DNA of 64,000 nt from Robertmurraya sp. FSL R5-0851 (GCF_038002965.1 NZ_JBBOOE010000001.1:3701001-3765000); one strand, 5' to 3'; shown: positions 1-9,084, counted from the stretch's first letter. Translations and numbers: made by a program. The notes: a model not told the origin generated them from the letters alone.

Positions 1-1134
1 TGGAGGAGTGGCCCATGGTAATTCCACAAACACTCTATTAATTAAATGAAGTGAAAAGGCGCCATAGGTTACGATCGCTGCAATAGTTCCTGAAATGATA
101 AAAGGAATAATGAAAAATGGGTTTAATACAATAGGTAATCCAAAAACAATTGGTTCAATAATCGTAAATACTGCTGCAGGTGTAGCAATACCTGCCATAG
201 TCCTCGCCTGTTTTAATTTAGATCTCCACATCCAGAACAAAATTCCCCAAGCAGCAGCAGGCCAAACTGTTATACGTTCTACTACCGTTGTCCATACGTG
301 TGGTAGATTTTTAAGGTCTACCCCATTTGCAAGTGCCTCCGCATTTTCAGCTACCCATTGCAACTTTAAAGGCTCAAAGATAGGGCCAATCATGTTATCT
401 CCGTGCATTCCAACAGACCAAAGTAATAGACCAATAAATACCCTTGGAACATATACAAAAATACTATCGGTACCACTAAACACTGGTCCCAAGACTGAAT
501 TAAGAAAAGCAGTAATGTCAAAGTTAAGTATAGAACGAACGACCCATAGGAGTGTAAATATTACAAAGAAAGGTATAAGCGCAACGAATGCATTCGCAAC
601 ATTAGGTGGTACTCCATCAGGCATTTTAATTGTAATTTTCTTTTCTAAAAATTACCGGTAAATTCTAATACTGATTAAGCTGCTTATGATTGCTGCAAAC
701 AATCCCCCAGCAGCAAAATTTGTAACTTCCATCCCATTAGATAAATCGTTAATATTAATCAAGAAGAAAGCAGCTACACTTAGTAATGCAGCATTAATAG
801 AATCAATGTTAAAGTGTTTAGCATAGTTCATTCCAATCGCAACCGCAGCATATAACGAAAGGAAATTCATAGTGATATTAAAGAATACAAGTAATTTTGG
901 TGAAAAACTTGAGAGTGCTGGTATAAGAGCATTTTCACTAAAAGTACCAGGTAATCCTAGCATTGCTATTAATAAAAACAAACTTCCAATAATTACAATA
1001 GGTACAATAGCAACTAATCCATCCTTCACAGCGGCTACAGCAGGAATCCCGCCAAACTTAGCCATTGGTCCAGCTAACCGATCAACTACAAAGTTTGAAA
1101 TCTTCTCTAAAAACGATGGTTTCTGTTTTTCCAC
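1..1134 (-). pseudogene. PTS lactose/cellobiose-type EIIC permease with an in-frame stop, cut by window edge
   Basis: The gene encodes a membrane EIIC subunit of the lactose/cellobiose PTS family (CelB/LicC type), which moves beta-glucosides or chitobiose-like sugars across the membrane during phosphorylation. The first 160 codons (652-1134) give the usual N-terminus with several hydrophobic helices (for example VAIVPIVIIGSLFLLIAML). They end at a TAA at 652-654. The same frame then continues without another stop to the window edge and reads the conserved family segment ITIKMPDGVPPNVANAF, followed by GMHGDNMIGPIFEPL. The stop therefore replaces one residue in the linker just before the IKMP motif, and no base is gained or lost. 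The gene is either a true nonsense pseudogene, a suppressible stop, or a sequencing error. The rest of the gene lies outside the window. It is divergent from the oxidoreductase pair, with cre-like sites between. Confidence 0.85.
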
Positions 1135-1194
1135 GAAAGGCCCTCCCCTATTTTCAACTAATAATGCAATTGGTTATTTGTCGACAACAACCTT

Positions 1195-1208
1195 TGAAAG
1201 CGCTCTCT
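1195..1208 (-). promoter_or_regulatory. cre-like CcpA site upstream of the EIIC gene
   Basis: The sequence TGAAAGCGCTCTCT matches the CcpA cre consensus TGWAARCGYTWNCW with one mismatch and is nearly palindromic. It lies about 60 bp upstream of the EIIC start, which fits carbon catabolite control of the PTS gene. Confidence 0.6.
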
Positions 1209-1451
1209 TACTTAACTCGGATTATAGATACTATTCAGATAATTGTCCATAGATCGTTTTTGACGTTTGGTACATAACAGTGGTGTTATCCTAAAGACTA
1301 TTATTATTCCCCAAAACCATTATTCATCTCTTCTTCTAGCTAAAGATTAAGAAATCAAGCTTCAACCCCATTCTTTCTATTCATTAAAGCCTCGATAAAG
1401 ACTCGGGAAATGAAATTAGATTTCACGATTCTATAAAGAAATATGATATTT

Positions 1452-1465
1452 TGAAAGCGGTTACC
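1452..1465 (+). promoter_or_regulatory. cre-like CcpA site upstream of the oxidoreductase pair
   Basis: TGAAAGCGGTTACC resembles the cre consensus and lies about 75 bp upstream of the start at 1541. With the site at 1195 it suggests that both divergent units are under catabolite control. About 400 bp separate the two genes, and no other gene is visible there. Confidence 0.5.
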
Positions 1466-1540
1466 AAACTATTCATATAAGGTTTTCAAAAGAAAATGAG
1501 GTGCTATGATTACTTTAAGAAATGGCAAAGGAGAGTTCAT

Positions 1541-2572
1541 ATGTTAACAATTGCTTTTGTTGGATTTGGAAATGCGGTAGTTAATTATCATTTACCGTAT
1601 CTTGAAAGAAGAGAGAATATCAAGGTAAAGAGTATTTTTAGGAGAGAAGAAGATCGATTGGGGGATACAGAACGTGAAACTTGGTACCCTTCCATTCAAT
1701 TCACTACCAATTTCCAAGAGGTACTAGATGACCCAGAAATTGAATTAGTTGTTATTTGTACACATGTAGACAGTCATGCTTATTATGCTAAGCTGGCACT
1801 AGAAAATAATAAACATATTCTTGTTGAAAAACCATTTGCATCTAGTGTGGATGAAGCAAAAGAAATCTTTGATCTAGCTAAGTCAAAAGGATTAATTGCC
1901 ATGGCCAATCAAAACAGAAGATTTGATGGGGACTTTTTAACATTGAAAAAGGTAATTGAAAGTGGTGTACTAGGTCAAATCATTGAAATCCAATCTCATT
2001 ATGATTATTTTCAACCTCAACACATTCAAAAAGGATTCGGCTTAATACATGGATTAGCTGTTCACACGATTGATCAGTTATATTCATTGTTTGGAGAACC
2101 TAAAAAGATTCATTATGATGTCAGAAGTGTTTACCACCCAGGTGAATCAGATGATTATGTTGATATTGATTTCCATTATGGTCTATTAAAGACAACAGTA
2201 AAATGCAGCTTAGCTGTAAAAATTAATCATCCTAAATTTGTCGTTCATGGTGATATGGGAAGCTTTATTAAATACAGCAGCGGTCATCAAAAGAAAAATC
2301 CAAACGGACCCACTCAAGTTACGTTTGAAACTGAATCAGAAAGTAATTGGGGACAACTTTCTTATGTAGATACAAACGGAGTGGAACATAATGAGCATGT
2401 GCCCTCTGAAGTAACTGATTATGGGATTCTGTACGAAAAGCTATATAAAAGTATTAAGTTGGGGGATGAGAAACCAGTAAAAGATGAAGAGGTACTAGCA
2501 GTATTAAAAATACTAAATGACGGTGTCAATGCTGCTAAAAACGCTTCTAATAAATTGGAGTGCTCTCTATGA
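1541..2572 (+). CDS. Gfo/Idh/MocA family NAD(P)-dependent oxidoreductase
   Basis: This 343-residue protein belongs to the Gfo/Idh/MocA family, cytosolic NAD(P)-dependent dehydrogenases of sugars and inositols. The N-terminal Rossmann fold starts with MLTIAFVGFGNAVV. The family signature is visible as HILVEKPFA near residue 95-103, where the Lys and Pro bind cofactor and substrate. It is followed by NQNRRFDGDF and the C-terminal alpha/beta domain. An in-frame ATG at 1496 exists, but the start at 1541 is preferred because AAAGGAG sits just upstream and homologous proteins begin with MLTIA. The stop overlaps the start of the next oxidoreductase (ATGA), so the two are probably translated together. 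It closely resembles the gene at 11374. The substrate is unknown; the neighbouring PTS gene and RpiR regulator suggest a sugar or amino sugar. Confidence 0.88.
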   Translation: MLTIAFVGFGNAVVNYHLPYLERRENIKVKSIFRREEDRLGDTERETWYPSIQFTTNFQEVLDDPEIELVVICTHVDSHAYYAKLALENNKHILVEKPFASSVDEAKEIFDLAKSKGLIAMANQNRRFDGDFLTLKKVIESGVLGQIIEIQSHYDYFQPQHIQKGFGLIHGLAVHTIDQLYSLFGEPKKIHYDVRSVYHPGESDDYVDIDFHYGLLKTTVKCSLAVKINHPKFVVHGDMGSFIKYSSGHQKKNPNGPTQVTFETESESNWGQLSYVDTNGVEHNEHVPSEVTDYGILYEKLYKSIKLGDEKPVKDEEVLAVLKILNDGVNAAKNASNKLECSL

Positions 2573-3552
2573 AAATAGCTACGATAGGTACGGGTGTCAT
2601 TGTTGATGCTTTCCTTTCAGGATTGAATAAAATTAAAGATACAGAATGTGTGGCCATGTATTCTCGTAAGGAAGAAACAGCTAAACCACTAGCAGCAAAA
2701 TATGGGATATCCACTATTTATACTGACTTAAATGCTATGTATGCTGATCCTACTATAGAATTTGTCTATGTAGCCTCACCTAATAGTCTACATTTTGAAC
2801 ACGTTTACCGGGCACTTGAACACGGGAAACATGTGATTTGTGAAAAACCATTTACATCAACCCTTAAGGAAACTGATACATTAATTTCATTAGCAAAACA
2901 AAAGAATTTAATGTTATTTGAAGCCATTACAACTATTCATTTACCAAACTATCAATTAATAAAAGAAAATATTGAGAAACTGGGACAAATAAAACTCATT
3001 CAGTGTAACTATAGCCAATACTCAAGCAAATACAATGCTTTGTTGGCTGGTGAAACACCAAATGTATTCAGTCCAAAATTCTCAGGCGGTTCTCTCGTTG
3101 ATATTAATATCTATAACTTACATTTTGTTATGAACTTATTTGGATCACCTAAAAAAATAAGCTATTCTGCAAATAAACACACAAATGGTATAGATACGTC
3201 AGGGGTACTAGTAATGGAATATCCTGAATTTATTGCAGAGTGTGTTGGGGCGAAAGATACCCGTAGTATGAACTTTGTTCTTATCCAAGGGGAAAAAGGG
3301 TATATTCATGTAGAAAATGGTGCAAATGGTTGTAGACAGATTATTTTACACATTGGGGAATCAGAAGTGATATTAAACAGCCAAACTTCAATGAATAATT
3401 TATACTACGAAATGGTTGTTTTTAACGAGATTTTCAAAACAAAAGATTTTAATCAATGTTATAAGCTTCTTGACTACAGTCGTTCTGTCATGGAAATACT
3501 GGTTAATGCTCGCAAGGATGCTAATATCGTTTTTGACGCAGATGAAATGTAA
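2569..3552 (+). CDS. Gfo/Idh/MocA family NAD(P)-dependent oxidoreductase
   Basis: This 327-residue second oxidoreductase is only distantly similar to its upstream neighbour. The Rossmann motif is MKIATIGTGVIVDAF and the EKP motif is HVICEKPFTSTL near residue 90-100. The ATG at 2569 overlaps the preceding stop by four bases and is chosen over an in-frame upstream start at 2560. Two unlike Gfo/Idh/MocA proteins in one operon suggest sequential oxidation and reduction of one substrate, a scheme seen in some glycosidase-linked and inositol pathways; that is inference. A factor-independent terminator follows at 3562-3591. A decayed relative of this gene lies at 12421-12528, again downstream of a copy of the first oxidoreductase. 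Confidence 0.86.
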   Translation: MKIATIGTGVIVDAFLSGLNKIKDTECVAMYSRKEETAKPLAAKYGISTIYTDLNAMYADPTIEFVYVASPNSLHFEHVYRALEHGKHVICEKPFTSTLKETDTLISLAKQKNLMLFEAITTIHLPNYQLIKENIEKLGQIKLIQCNYSQYSSKYNALLAGETPNVFSPKFSGGSLVDINIYNLHFVMNLFGSPKKISYSANKHTNGIDTSGVLVMEYPEFIAECVGAKDTRSMNFVLIQGEKGYIHVENGANGCRQIILHIGESEVILNSQTSMNNLYYEMVVFNEIFKTKDFNQCYKLLDYSRSVMEILVNARKDANIVFDADEM

Positions 3553-3561
3553 TTTTGCAAG

Positions 3562-3591
3562 GGAGAGCTTTTCATAAATAGCTCTCCTTTT
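3562..3591. terminator. Bidirectional intrinsic terminator between oxidoreductase and RpiR gene
   Basis: GGAGAGCT pairs with AGCTCTCC around a short loop, followed by a T-run. It sits between two convergent genes and can serve both. Confidence 0.75.
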
Positions 3592-4381
3592 ATTCTTCCT
3601 GCTGGAAGGTAAATGAACTCATATATAAAACATCAAAAATATAAAGTGATGACATCATACTATAGATTTTTGATAGATTTAATTGTTCCTCGGAGGAATA
3701 AGTAATAATACATTCATCACATATTTTAGCAATGGTTGAATCACGGCTACCTGTAATTCCTATTACCTTCATGTTGTTGTTTCTGAGCCTTTTAGCAATA
3801 TCAATCATTGCTTTGTTTTTTCCAGTATGTGAAATAACAAAGGATACAGTAGACGAAGTATTTTTAAGATTCGTTAAGTAGTGCTGATTGGCACTATTGT
3901 ATGCAACTGCCATCACTCCTACTTCATTCCACTTGGCACATGCTTGTTGGGCCACATAATAATTCATATCTACACCATAAACATCTATACGTTCCGCAGT
4001 TTTCAACCAATCAATAATATTTATCATGCTTTTTTCATTAAACATTTTCCTAGTTTCAAGGAGCGCCTGTTCATAAATAGCGGGAACCAAATCAATTTCC
4101 TTAACGAGACTTTTATCTCCAGATTCAGTAACTTCTCTTTTACTTTCATCTATTTGATCGTATTTATACTCGAGTGCAAATTTCAGTTGAAAATCGGGGT
4201 ATCCTTTTAATCCTAGTTTTTTACATAAGCGGACTATAGTTGATGAGCTAGAATAAGTTAGTTTCGCGAGTTCATTTGCTGTGGAATGAAATACAACTGA
4301 AGGATTCTCCAAAATATAATTAACGATATACTGTTCTTGAGACGTTAAATTATACATAAACTTCATCTTTTTGATAAGCAT
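3590..4381 (-). CDS. MurR/RpiR family transcriptional regulator
   Basis: This 263-residue regulator has an N-terminal RpiR-type helix-turn-helix (residues about 1-77, with NELAKLTYSSSSTIVRLCKKLGLKGY cut into the usual recognition helix) and a C-terminal SIS sugar-isomerase domain (about 110-250, including IDVYGVDMNYYVAQQ and VISHTGKNK). SIS domains of this family bind phosphosugars and switch DNA binding. It faces the oxidoreductase operon tail to tail. With the nearby EIIC gene and the Gfo/Idh/MocA pair it probably controls an amino-sugar or sugar catabolic set. The direct target is not shown by the sequence. Confidence 0.87.
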   Translation of the reverse strand: MLIKKMKFMYNLTSQEQYIVNYILENPSVVFHSTANELAKLTYSSSSTIVRLCKKLGLKGYPDFQLKFALEYKYDQIDESKREVTESGDKSLVKEIDLVPAIYEQALLETRKMFNEKSMINIIDWLKTAERIDVYGVDMNYYVAQQACAKWNEVGVMAVAYNSANQHYLTNLKNTSSTVSFVISHTGKNKAMIDIAKRLRNNNMKVIGITGSRDSTIAKICDECIITYSSEEQLNLSKIYSMMSSLYIFDVLYMSSFTFQQEE

Positions 4382-4595
4382 CTATCAATTCCCCTTCTCA
4401 AACAACTAAACATATTTAATTATTAATTATTAACTACTATCATCGCAGATACAATAAAATAATAATTACATCCCAAAATGGATTCCCTTTTTACAAAAAA
4501 AACCCATATATCTATCTCCTTTTTTTGGTTAAAACGCTAATGGGTATGAATGGAAAAATCTATACACTGCTGATTATTACTGCTATACTTCCTGT

Positions 4596-4603
4596 AAGTA
4601 CGC
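4596..4603. promoter_or_regulatory. AAGTACGC motif upstream of hxlR
   Basis: The motif AAGTACGC lies about 55 bp upstream of hxlR. The longer form AAGTACGCAC is found in the hxlA promoter (5102-5111, reverse strand) and between azoR and the second HxlR-type gene (26595-26604). A shared operator for HxlR-type proteins is an inference from this co-occurrence. Confidence 0.35.
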
Positions 4604-4659
4604 TATTTAATATCATATAGTCATTAAATATATACTTTATAGATAAAGGAGTGGGAAAA

Positions 4660-5025
4660 TTGGGACACGTTTGTTATCGAGAGTATAACTGTGAAAAAGA
4701 ACTAACGTTAGCGGTTATTGGTGGGAAGTGGAAAATGCTCATCTTGTGGTATCTAGGGAAAGAAGGTACCAAACGCTTTAATGAATTAAAAAGCTTAATG
4801 CCCTCTATTACTCAAAGAATGTTAGTAAACCAGCTACGAGAACTTGAATCCGACTTTATTGTTCATCGCGAAGTTTACCCAGTCGTCCCTCCGAGAGTGG
4901 AGTATTCCCTAACAGAGCGTGGAAAAACATTAATGCCTATTCTAGAGGCAATGTATGAATGGGGAAAAGAGTATAAAGACTTTATAGAAACAAATATAGA
5001 CGAAGAGATACAATTGAAATCATGA
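4660..5025 (+). CDS. hxlR: HxlR, activator of the hexulose phosphate operon
   Basis: This 121-residue DUF24/HxlR-family winged-helix protein has very high similarity to the Bacillus subtilis activator of hxlAB. It shows the family core [20 protein letters not shown], then [11 protein letters not shown] and [13 protein letters not shown]. In B. subtilis HxlR activates hxlAB in response to formaldehyde; the conserved Cys near residue 10 (NCEKE) is the residue linked to formaldehyde sensing. AAAGGAG at 4645-4651 gives the TTG at 4660 a normal spacing, while the alternative GTG at 4651 touches the binding site, so TTG is taken as the start. The gene lies directly upstream of hxlAB in the same direction, with a terminator between, as in B. 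subtilis. Confidence 0.93.
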   Translation: MGHVCYREYNCEKELTLAVIGGKWKMLILWYLGKEGTKRFNELKSLMPSITQRMLVNQLRELESDFIVHREVYPVVPPRVEYSLTERGKTLMPILEAMYEWGKEYKDFIETNIDEEIQLKS

Positions 5026-5027
5026 TC

Positions 5028-5060
5028 AGTACATGTACGCTAAAGCGTACATGTTTTTTT
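5028..5060 (+). terminator. Intrinsic terminator after hxlR
   Basis: GTACATGTACGC and GCGTACATG form a stem around a short AAA loop, followed by seven T. It separates hxlR from hxlAB. Confidence 0.8.
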
Positions 5061-5101
5061 ATGTCTGTACAGTATACTTTTTGTTACTATATGAGATTAA
5101 T

Positions 5102-5111
5102 GTGCGTACTT
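5102..5111 (-). promoter_or_regulatory. AAGTACGCAC motif in the hxlA promoter region
   Basis: On the minus strand the ten bases read AAGTACGCAC, identical to 26595-26604 in the azoR/HxlR intergenic region. It lies about 80 bp upstream of hxlA, a reasonable place for an activator site. Confidence 0.4.
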
Positions 5112-5182
5112 CTCTTATTGGATATTTTGTATTTATAATAAATTCATGCTAGAACACTACAAAAAAGGAGCTGTAAAATTTT

Positions 5183-5827
5183 ATGAAATTACAATTAGCA
5201 TTAGATTTAGTTGATATCCCGGGTGCCATTGAATTAGTGAAGGAAGTAGAGGAACATGTTGATGTAGTTGAGATTGGAACTCCAGTGGTAATCAACGAGG
5301 GTCTAAGAGCAGTAAAAGAAGTAAAGGCTGCTTTTCCTAATTTAACGGTTTTAGCCGATCTTAAAATTATGGATGCTGCTGGATATGAAGTTAGCCAAGC
5401 TTCAGCTGCTGGAGCGGACATCGTTACAATTCTAGGCGTTGCAGAGGATGAGTCAATTAAAGGAGCGGTAGAAGAAGCCAAGAAACAAGGAAAACAAATT
5501 TTAGTAGATATGATTTCTGTGAAGGATATTGCCACACGCGCAAAACAATTAGATGAATTTGGTGTTGACTATATTTGTGTCCATACCGGCTATGACCTGC
5601 AAGCTGTTGGTAAAAATTCGTTTGAAGACTTAGCAACCATAAAAAGTGTTGTTAAAAATGCGAAAACAGCAGTTGCGGGAGGAATTAAACTAGAAACTCT
5701 ACCAGAGGTAATTGAACAAAAACCTGATCTAGTTATTGTTGGTGGTGGGATTACTGGAAAAGAGGATAAAAAGGCAGTAGCAGCTAAGATGCAAGAACTA
5801 ATTCAAGAAGCAGTTGTACAAGGATAG
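5183..5827 (+). CDS. hxlA: 3-hexulose-6-phosphate synthase
   Basis: This is the first enzyme of the ribulose monophosphate pathway. It condenses formaldehyde with D-ribulose 5-phosphate to give D-arabino-3-hexulose 6-phosphate, in the cytosol, Mg-dependent. The 214-residue protein is an OMP-decarboxylase-fold (beta/alpha)8 barrel and matches HxlA along its whole length: MKLQLALDLVDIPGAIEL, VVEIGTPVVINEG, VLADLKIMDAAGYE with the catalytic Asp-Lys-Asp set, and VDYICVHTGYDLQ, ending with the phosphate-binding AGGIKLETLPE and VIVGGGITG. AAAAAAGGAG precedes the ATG. hxlB follows five bases later. The operon is a formaldehyde detoxification set in bacilli; no methanol dehydrogenase is seen in the window. 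Confidence 0.96.
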   Translation: MKLQLALDLVDIPGAIELVKEVEEHVDVVEIGTPVVINEGLRAVKEVKAAFPNLTVLADLKIMDAAGYEVSQASAAGADIVTILGVAEDESIKGAVEEAKKQGKQILVDMISVKDIATRAKQLDEFGVDYICVHTGYDLQAVGKNSFEDLATIKSVVKNAKTAVAGGIKLETLPEVIEQKPDLVIVGGGITGKEDKKAVAAKMQELIQEAVVQG

Positions 5828-5832
5828 TCCAC

Positions 5833-6390
5833 ATGAATATTACGCAATATTTAAGGGAAATAGTTCAGGAATTAAATAGTTCCGTTGAATTACTGCCTGA
5901 ACTGGAAGCTGAAAAGTTATTAGATGCCATTTTGAAATCGAAAAAAATCCTTGTAGCTGGCGCAGGAAGATCTGGCTTAATGGGAAAATCATTTGCAATG
6001 CGAATGATGCATATGGGAATTGATGCTTATGTCGTTGGAGAGACGGTAACAGCGAATTTAGAACCAGGTGATTTACTGATTATCGGTTCAGGCTCAGGAG
6101 AAACAAGTACGTTAATTGCCATTGCAGAAAAAGCGAAAAAGCTAGGTGGAGTAGTTGCGTTAATAACAACCTCCTCCGAATCTACTCTTGGAAGAATTGC
6201 AGATTTGATCGTTCCTCTTCCCGGTACACCGAAAGACAAAACAAATAGTGATTACCATTCCATCCAACCGATGGGTTCTCTATTTGAACAGACCATGCTG
6301 TTATTCTACGATTCTTTAATATTAAAGGTTATGGAAATTAACGGATTAGACTCTAATAAGATGTACGGAAAGCATGCTAATTTAGAATAA
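5833..6390 (+). CDS. hxlB: 6-phospho-3-hexuloisomerase
   Basis: This enzyme isomerises hexulose 6-phosphate to fructose 6-phosphate, which completes formaldehyde fixation with hxlA. The 185-residue protein is a single SIS domain (residues about 25-160). It carries the phosphosugar-binding VAGAGRSGLMGKSFAMRMMH and IIGSGSGETSTLIAIAEKAK, and the conserved SDYHSIQPMGSLFEQ segment near the C-terminus. Length and order match B. subtilis HxlB. It is co-transcribed with hxlA and followed by an intrinsic terminator. The product could feed the orphan phosphofructokinase at 12651. Confidence 0.95.
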   Translation: MNITQYLREIVQELNSSVELLPELEAEKLLDAILKSKKILVAGAGRSGLMGKSFAMRMMHMGIDAYVVGETVTANLEPGDLLIIGSGSGETSTLIAIAEKAKKLGGVVALITTSSESTLGRIADLIVPLPGTPKDKTNSDYHSIQPMGSLFEQTMLLFYDSLILKVMEINGLDSNKMYGKHANLE

Positions 6391-6445
6391 ACTTTGTGAT
6401 ACGTGATATTTTTGTTAATAGAAGTTTTGGGTACCCATCCAATAA

Positions 6446-6492
6446 TAAAAAAGCCTCCAACCCAGTAATAGCCATGGTTTGAGGCTTTTTAA
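6446..6492 (+). terminator. Intrinsic terminator after hxlB
   Basis: AAAAAGCCTC pairs with GAGGCTTTTT across a loop of about 25 bases. It ends the hxlAB transcript. Confidence 0.7.
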
Positions 6493-6657
6493 CTTTGTTC
6501 TACAAATAGCGTTATTAGGTATTATGCGAATTGGTGAGAGTGTTGAATGTTATTCAACTTAACCATCGCTGTTTCAGTTACTTTTATCGGATAAATGGAA
6601 TAAATATGTGACTCGAGAGTAACACTATATATAAAACTAGTGTGGGGTATTAATTAC

Positions 6658-7134
6658 ATGAAACAGATTATTCTCTGGTCACTCTTGATATTGCCTTGGG
6701 CGTCCTTGTTTTTTTTGAAAATGGATACTGTACGGAGGTACATGCCGGTCGCTCTATTTATGACTGTTATTCATACCTTGGCATATCAAGCGGCTTACCA
6801 TTACGGATGGTGGAAAGAGACAGGTTCCAGTCTGTTCGGGTGGGATAAAGTCGTCCCGGTTCCTTGGGTATATGGCGCATATTTAGTTATTGTTATCTGG
6901 GTATTCCACTTTACCTTTGGTAGATTTTGGTTGTATCTGACTGTCAATATACTGTTGGACGGGTCATTTATGTATATCGTTTATCCAGTATGGCAACGAA
7001 TCGGGCTTGTTTCAAGTGAATCGACCTTATCTACAATAGCTATTGTTGCTATGATGGTCGGTTTTTCGCTTATCATCTATCTGTATCAATTGTGGCAGGA
7101 CGAAGTGCTCATACAGCCCAAAGCGAAATCATAA
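6658..7134 (+). CDS. Small multi-pass membrane protein, CBO0543-like
   Basis: This 158-residue hydrophobic protein has about five transmembrane segments (near residues 3-22, 29-50, 68-92, 95-115 and 125-148), aromatic-rich loops (YHYGWWKETG, WDKVVPVPWVYGAY) and a short charged C-terminus. It resembles the Bacillaceae membrane proteins annotated as the CBO0543 family, for which no function is established, and is broadly like the protein at 15407. The ATG at 6658 is preferred over the upstream GTG at 6640 because GTGTGGGG provides a weak ribosome binding site before it. It appears to be a single-gene unit. Confidence 0.7.
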   Translation: MKQIILWSLLILPWASLFFLKMDTVRRYMPVALFMTVIHTLAYQAAYHYGWWKETGSSLFGWDKVVPVPWVYGAYLVIVIWVFHFTFGRFWLYLTVNILLDGSFMYIVYPVWQRIGLVSSESTLSTIAIVAMMVGFSLIIYLYQLWQDEVLIQPKAKS

Positions 7135-7249
7135 AAATGACCAATAACTGAAATAGCGTCCCCTTCAATGGTCTGGCCTTCACTTTGCTAGGCTTTTTTT
7201 GCTTAGACTTTATGATCCGGTTTACCACTACGCATTTGAGGTATCCAGC

Positions 7250-7470
7250 AAAAATAGGCGGAGTTTTTCCGCTTAGATACAGAATGAAGCTCATTTCGGG
7301 GCAAATAAGGGGAGATTTTCCGGTTATGCAAAGCAAAACCCCCTATTTACACGTTTTTTGAACCAATAGGCGGAAACTCTCCGTCTATTAGGACTATTTT
7401 TTATTTAATTTACAACTTAAGCGAAATTTTTCCGTCTATTTATCAGATAGGGTTCTTAACCTGATGTTCA
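7250..7470. repeat. Dispersed intergenic repeat, copy A
   Basis: This is one of three related intergenic blocks in the same orientation (others at 18549-18835 and 33204-33490). Shared anchors include AGGCGGAG..TTTCCGCTTA, GCAGAATG-like AGAATGAAGC, AAATAAGGGGAG, TTCCG.TTATGCAAAG, CCAATAGGCGGAA and TCCGTCTATT. The modules are short GCGGAn(4-6)TCCGC palindromes. Copy A is the most diverged and lacks the long tail shared by B and C. The rest of the 7135-7566 gap holds no gene. Confidence 0.75.
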
Positions 7471-7495
7471 GAAAACAAGAAACCAATATAATTGA

Positions 7496-7531
7496 AAGCC
7501 AAGCATACACAAATATCGCTTGGCTTTTTTG
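7496..7531. terminator. Intrinsic terminator-like hairpin after the phospholipase D gene
   Basis: AAAGCCAAGC and GCTTGGCTTTTTT form a perfect stem around about 13 bases. It lies just downstream of the minus-strand gene ending at 7567. Confidence 0.6.
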
Positions 7532-7566
7532 TTAACTATTCTATCTGAGTTGATTATAGCGTTGCC

Positions 7567-9036
7567 CTATAATAAATGCTGAAATAAACCCGTTATATAG
7601 GATAGTACTTTTATTCCGAATGACTTAACCCCACTTACTTTACCAGGCTTTAAGTCAGGGTCCTCTATATACGACTGATCCTTTGCTACCTTTAAGCTCT
7701 TTTTAAAGTATTGGTCCATTTCCTTTCCGAGATCTTTGGTAAATTCCACGCTGTCAATGACGACCATGGACTCGGTATTTACAAACGCCGACCGGGAATC
7801 CACATTAAATGCTCCAATGGCACTTAAGCGATCATCAAAGATAAATGTTTTGGCATGGATGGAGTCAGGCCCCTGATATTCCAGTACATTGACACCCTTT
7901 TTGACCATCCCGTTGATATGTTTAATATGTCCTGAATAAGCCATCACATTAGCTGTTGATGCCATTGAGTTCGTTAAAATAGTTGTCTTTTCTGGAGGTA
8001 CTTGTAACGGACCCATATAATCGCGCATAGCTTTCGTAGGAATCACATACGGGCTTTGGATGACTAAGGACTTTTTCGAATTTTTCATGAGATTCGTTAA
8101 ATCATACCAAGCCCAAGGCTCTTTATTAAATCTTTGTATTGGGTTATGAATAAAGGTGACTTTTTTAGTAGGAAGGGACATTTTTATCCAATCATAATAG
8201 GTATTGAATAACTTTTTATCCGTTTTTCTTAAATTCTCGAGCTTCTCTTTTAATTGTTGGGTAGTTTCTTCTGCTTTCTTTTCTTGGCGTGAGGAAAGCT
8301 TATCAATTGGAGTCTTTGTAATGGGATGGTCCCAGACTTCATTAAAATAGCCTTCCATTTGATACAACACACCGCCTTCCTTTGTCTTGGGATCCGTGTT
8401 AATGATCAGAACATCCCGATCATTCGTAGGGTTTTTTTCTCCTTCTTCAACAAAATAACGATTTCCGATATTTCTGCCGCCGATCAGTGCATACTTATTG
8501 TCGACAACAAATATTTTATCATGAAGTCTATTATTCCAAGTCCAAGGGAGTAAAGGATTGAAGGGTTCGTAAAATTTAACCTCGATATTTGGATGATTGA
8601 CCAAGGCATAGTGAAGATCTTTTAGACCAAATCTAAAACCATGGAAAATTCCATCCAAGAGGATTCGTACCTTTACGCCGCGATCGGCCGCATCCAGAAT
8701 CATTCCGAATATTAAATCGGTAATGTATCCTTTATGAATCGCATAATAGGCGATATCAATAGACTCCTGTGCATTTTCCATTAAGTTGACACGGGCAATC
8801 CCTGAAAACGTTTTTTCTTCCAGTAGAATCACGCGATCCTGGAATGTGTCATTTCCATAGAATCTTTCCACTTTGTGCTGTTCTTTATAGGCACTACTAA
8901 CTTGTGGATGTTTATATTTAAAAATAACAATTCCGAATATGGTAATATACAGTAGATAAAAAATGAGAATAATCATAGCCGCTCTCCTAACCTTTCTTAT
9001 TTGATTTTGCCTCCTTTCTAATACATGTAAAGCCAT
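7567..9036 (-). CDS. Phospholipase D family protein (cardiolipin synthase-like)
   Basis: This membrane-anchored protein of about 489 residues has one N-terminal transmembrane helix (AAMIILIFYLLYITIFGIVI) and two phospholipase D catalytic motifs: HDKIFVVDNKYALIGGRN near residue 182 and HAKTFIFDDRLSAIGAFN near residue 399. Both contain the HxKx4D core with the following Gly and Asn. Enzymes of this family transfer phosphatidyl groups, as in cardiolipin synthesis, or cleave phosphodiesters. Only one transmembrane helix is seen, whereas classic bacterial cardiolipin synthase has two, so the exact reaction is uncertain. The start is ambiguous: a longer frame begins with TTG at 9084, and neither start has a strong binding site. 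Confidence 0.8.
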   Translation of the reverse strand: MALHVLERRQNQIRKVRRAAMIILIFYLLYITIFGIVIFKYKHPQVSSAYKEQHKVERFYGNDTFQDRVILLEEKTFSGIARVNLMENAQESIDIAYYAIHKGYITDLIFGMILDAADRGVKVRILLDGIFHGFRFGLKDLHYALVNHPNIEVKFYEPFNPLLPWTWNNRLHDKIFVVDNKYALIGGRNIGNRYFVEEGEKNPTNDRDVLIINTDPKTKEGGVLYQMEGYFNEVWDHPITKTPIDKLSSRQEKKAEETTQQLKEKLENLRKTDKKLFNTYYDWIKMSLPTKKVTFIHNPIQRFNKEPWAWYDLTNLMKNSKKSLVIQSPYVIPTKAMRDYMGPLQVPPEKTTILTNSMASTANVMAYSGHIKHINGMVKKGVNVLEYQGPDSIHAKTFIFDDRLSAIGAFNVDSRSAFVNTESMVVIDSVEFTKDLGKEMDQYFKKSLKVAKDQSYIEDPDLKPGKVSGVKSFGIKVLSYITGLFQHLL

Positions 9037-9084
9037 ACGATTGTTACTAGTTTGTTCACCATTTTTTACAATATGAAATAACAA

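Noticed and set aside
95..661. 188-codon plus-strand frame over the EIIC gene
   Set aside because: It is the antisense shadow of the broken EIIC gene, whose minus-strand reading carries the conserved motifs.
5028..5060. Operator made of the inverted repeat GTACGC..GCGTAC
   Set aside because: It is followed by a run of seven T just after the hxlR stop, so it is better explained as a terminator.
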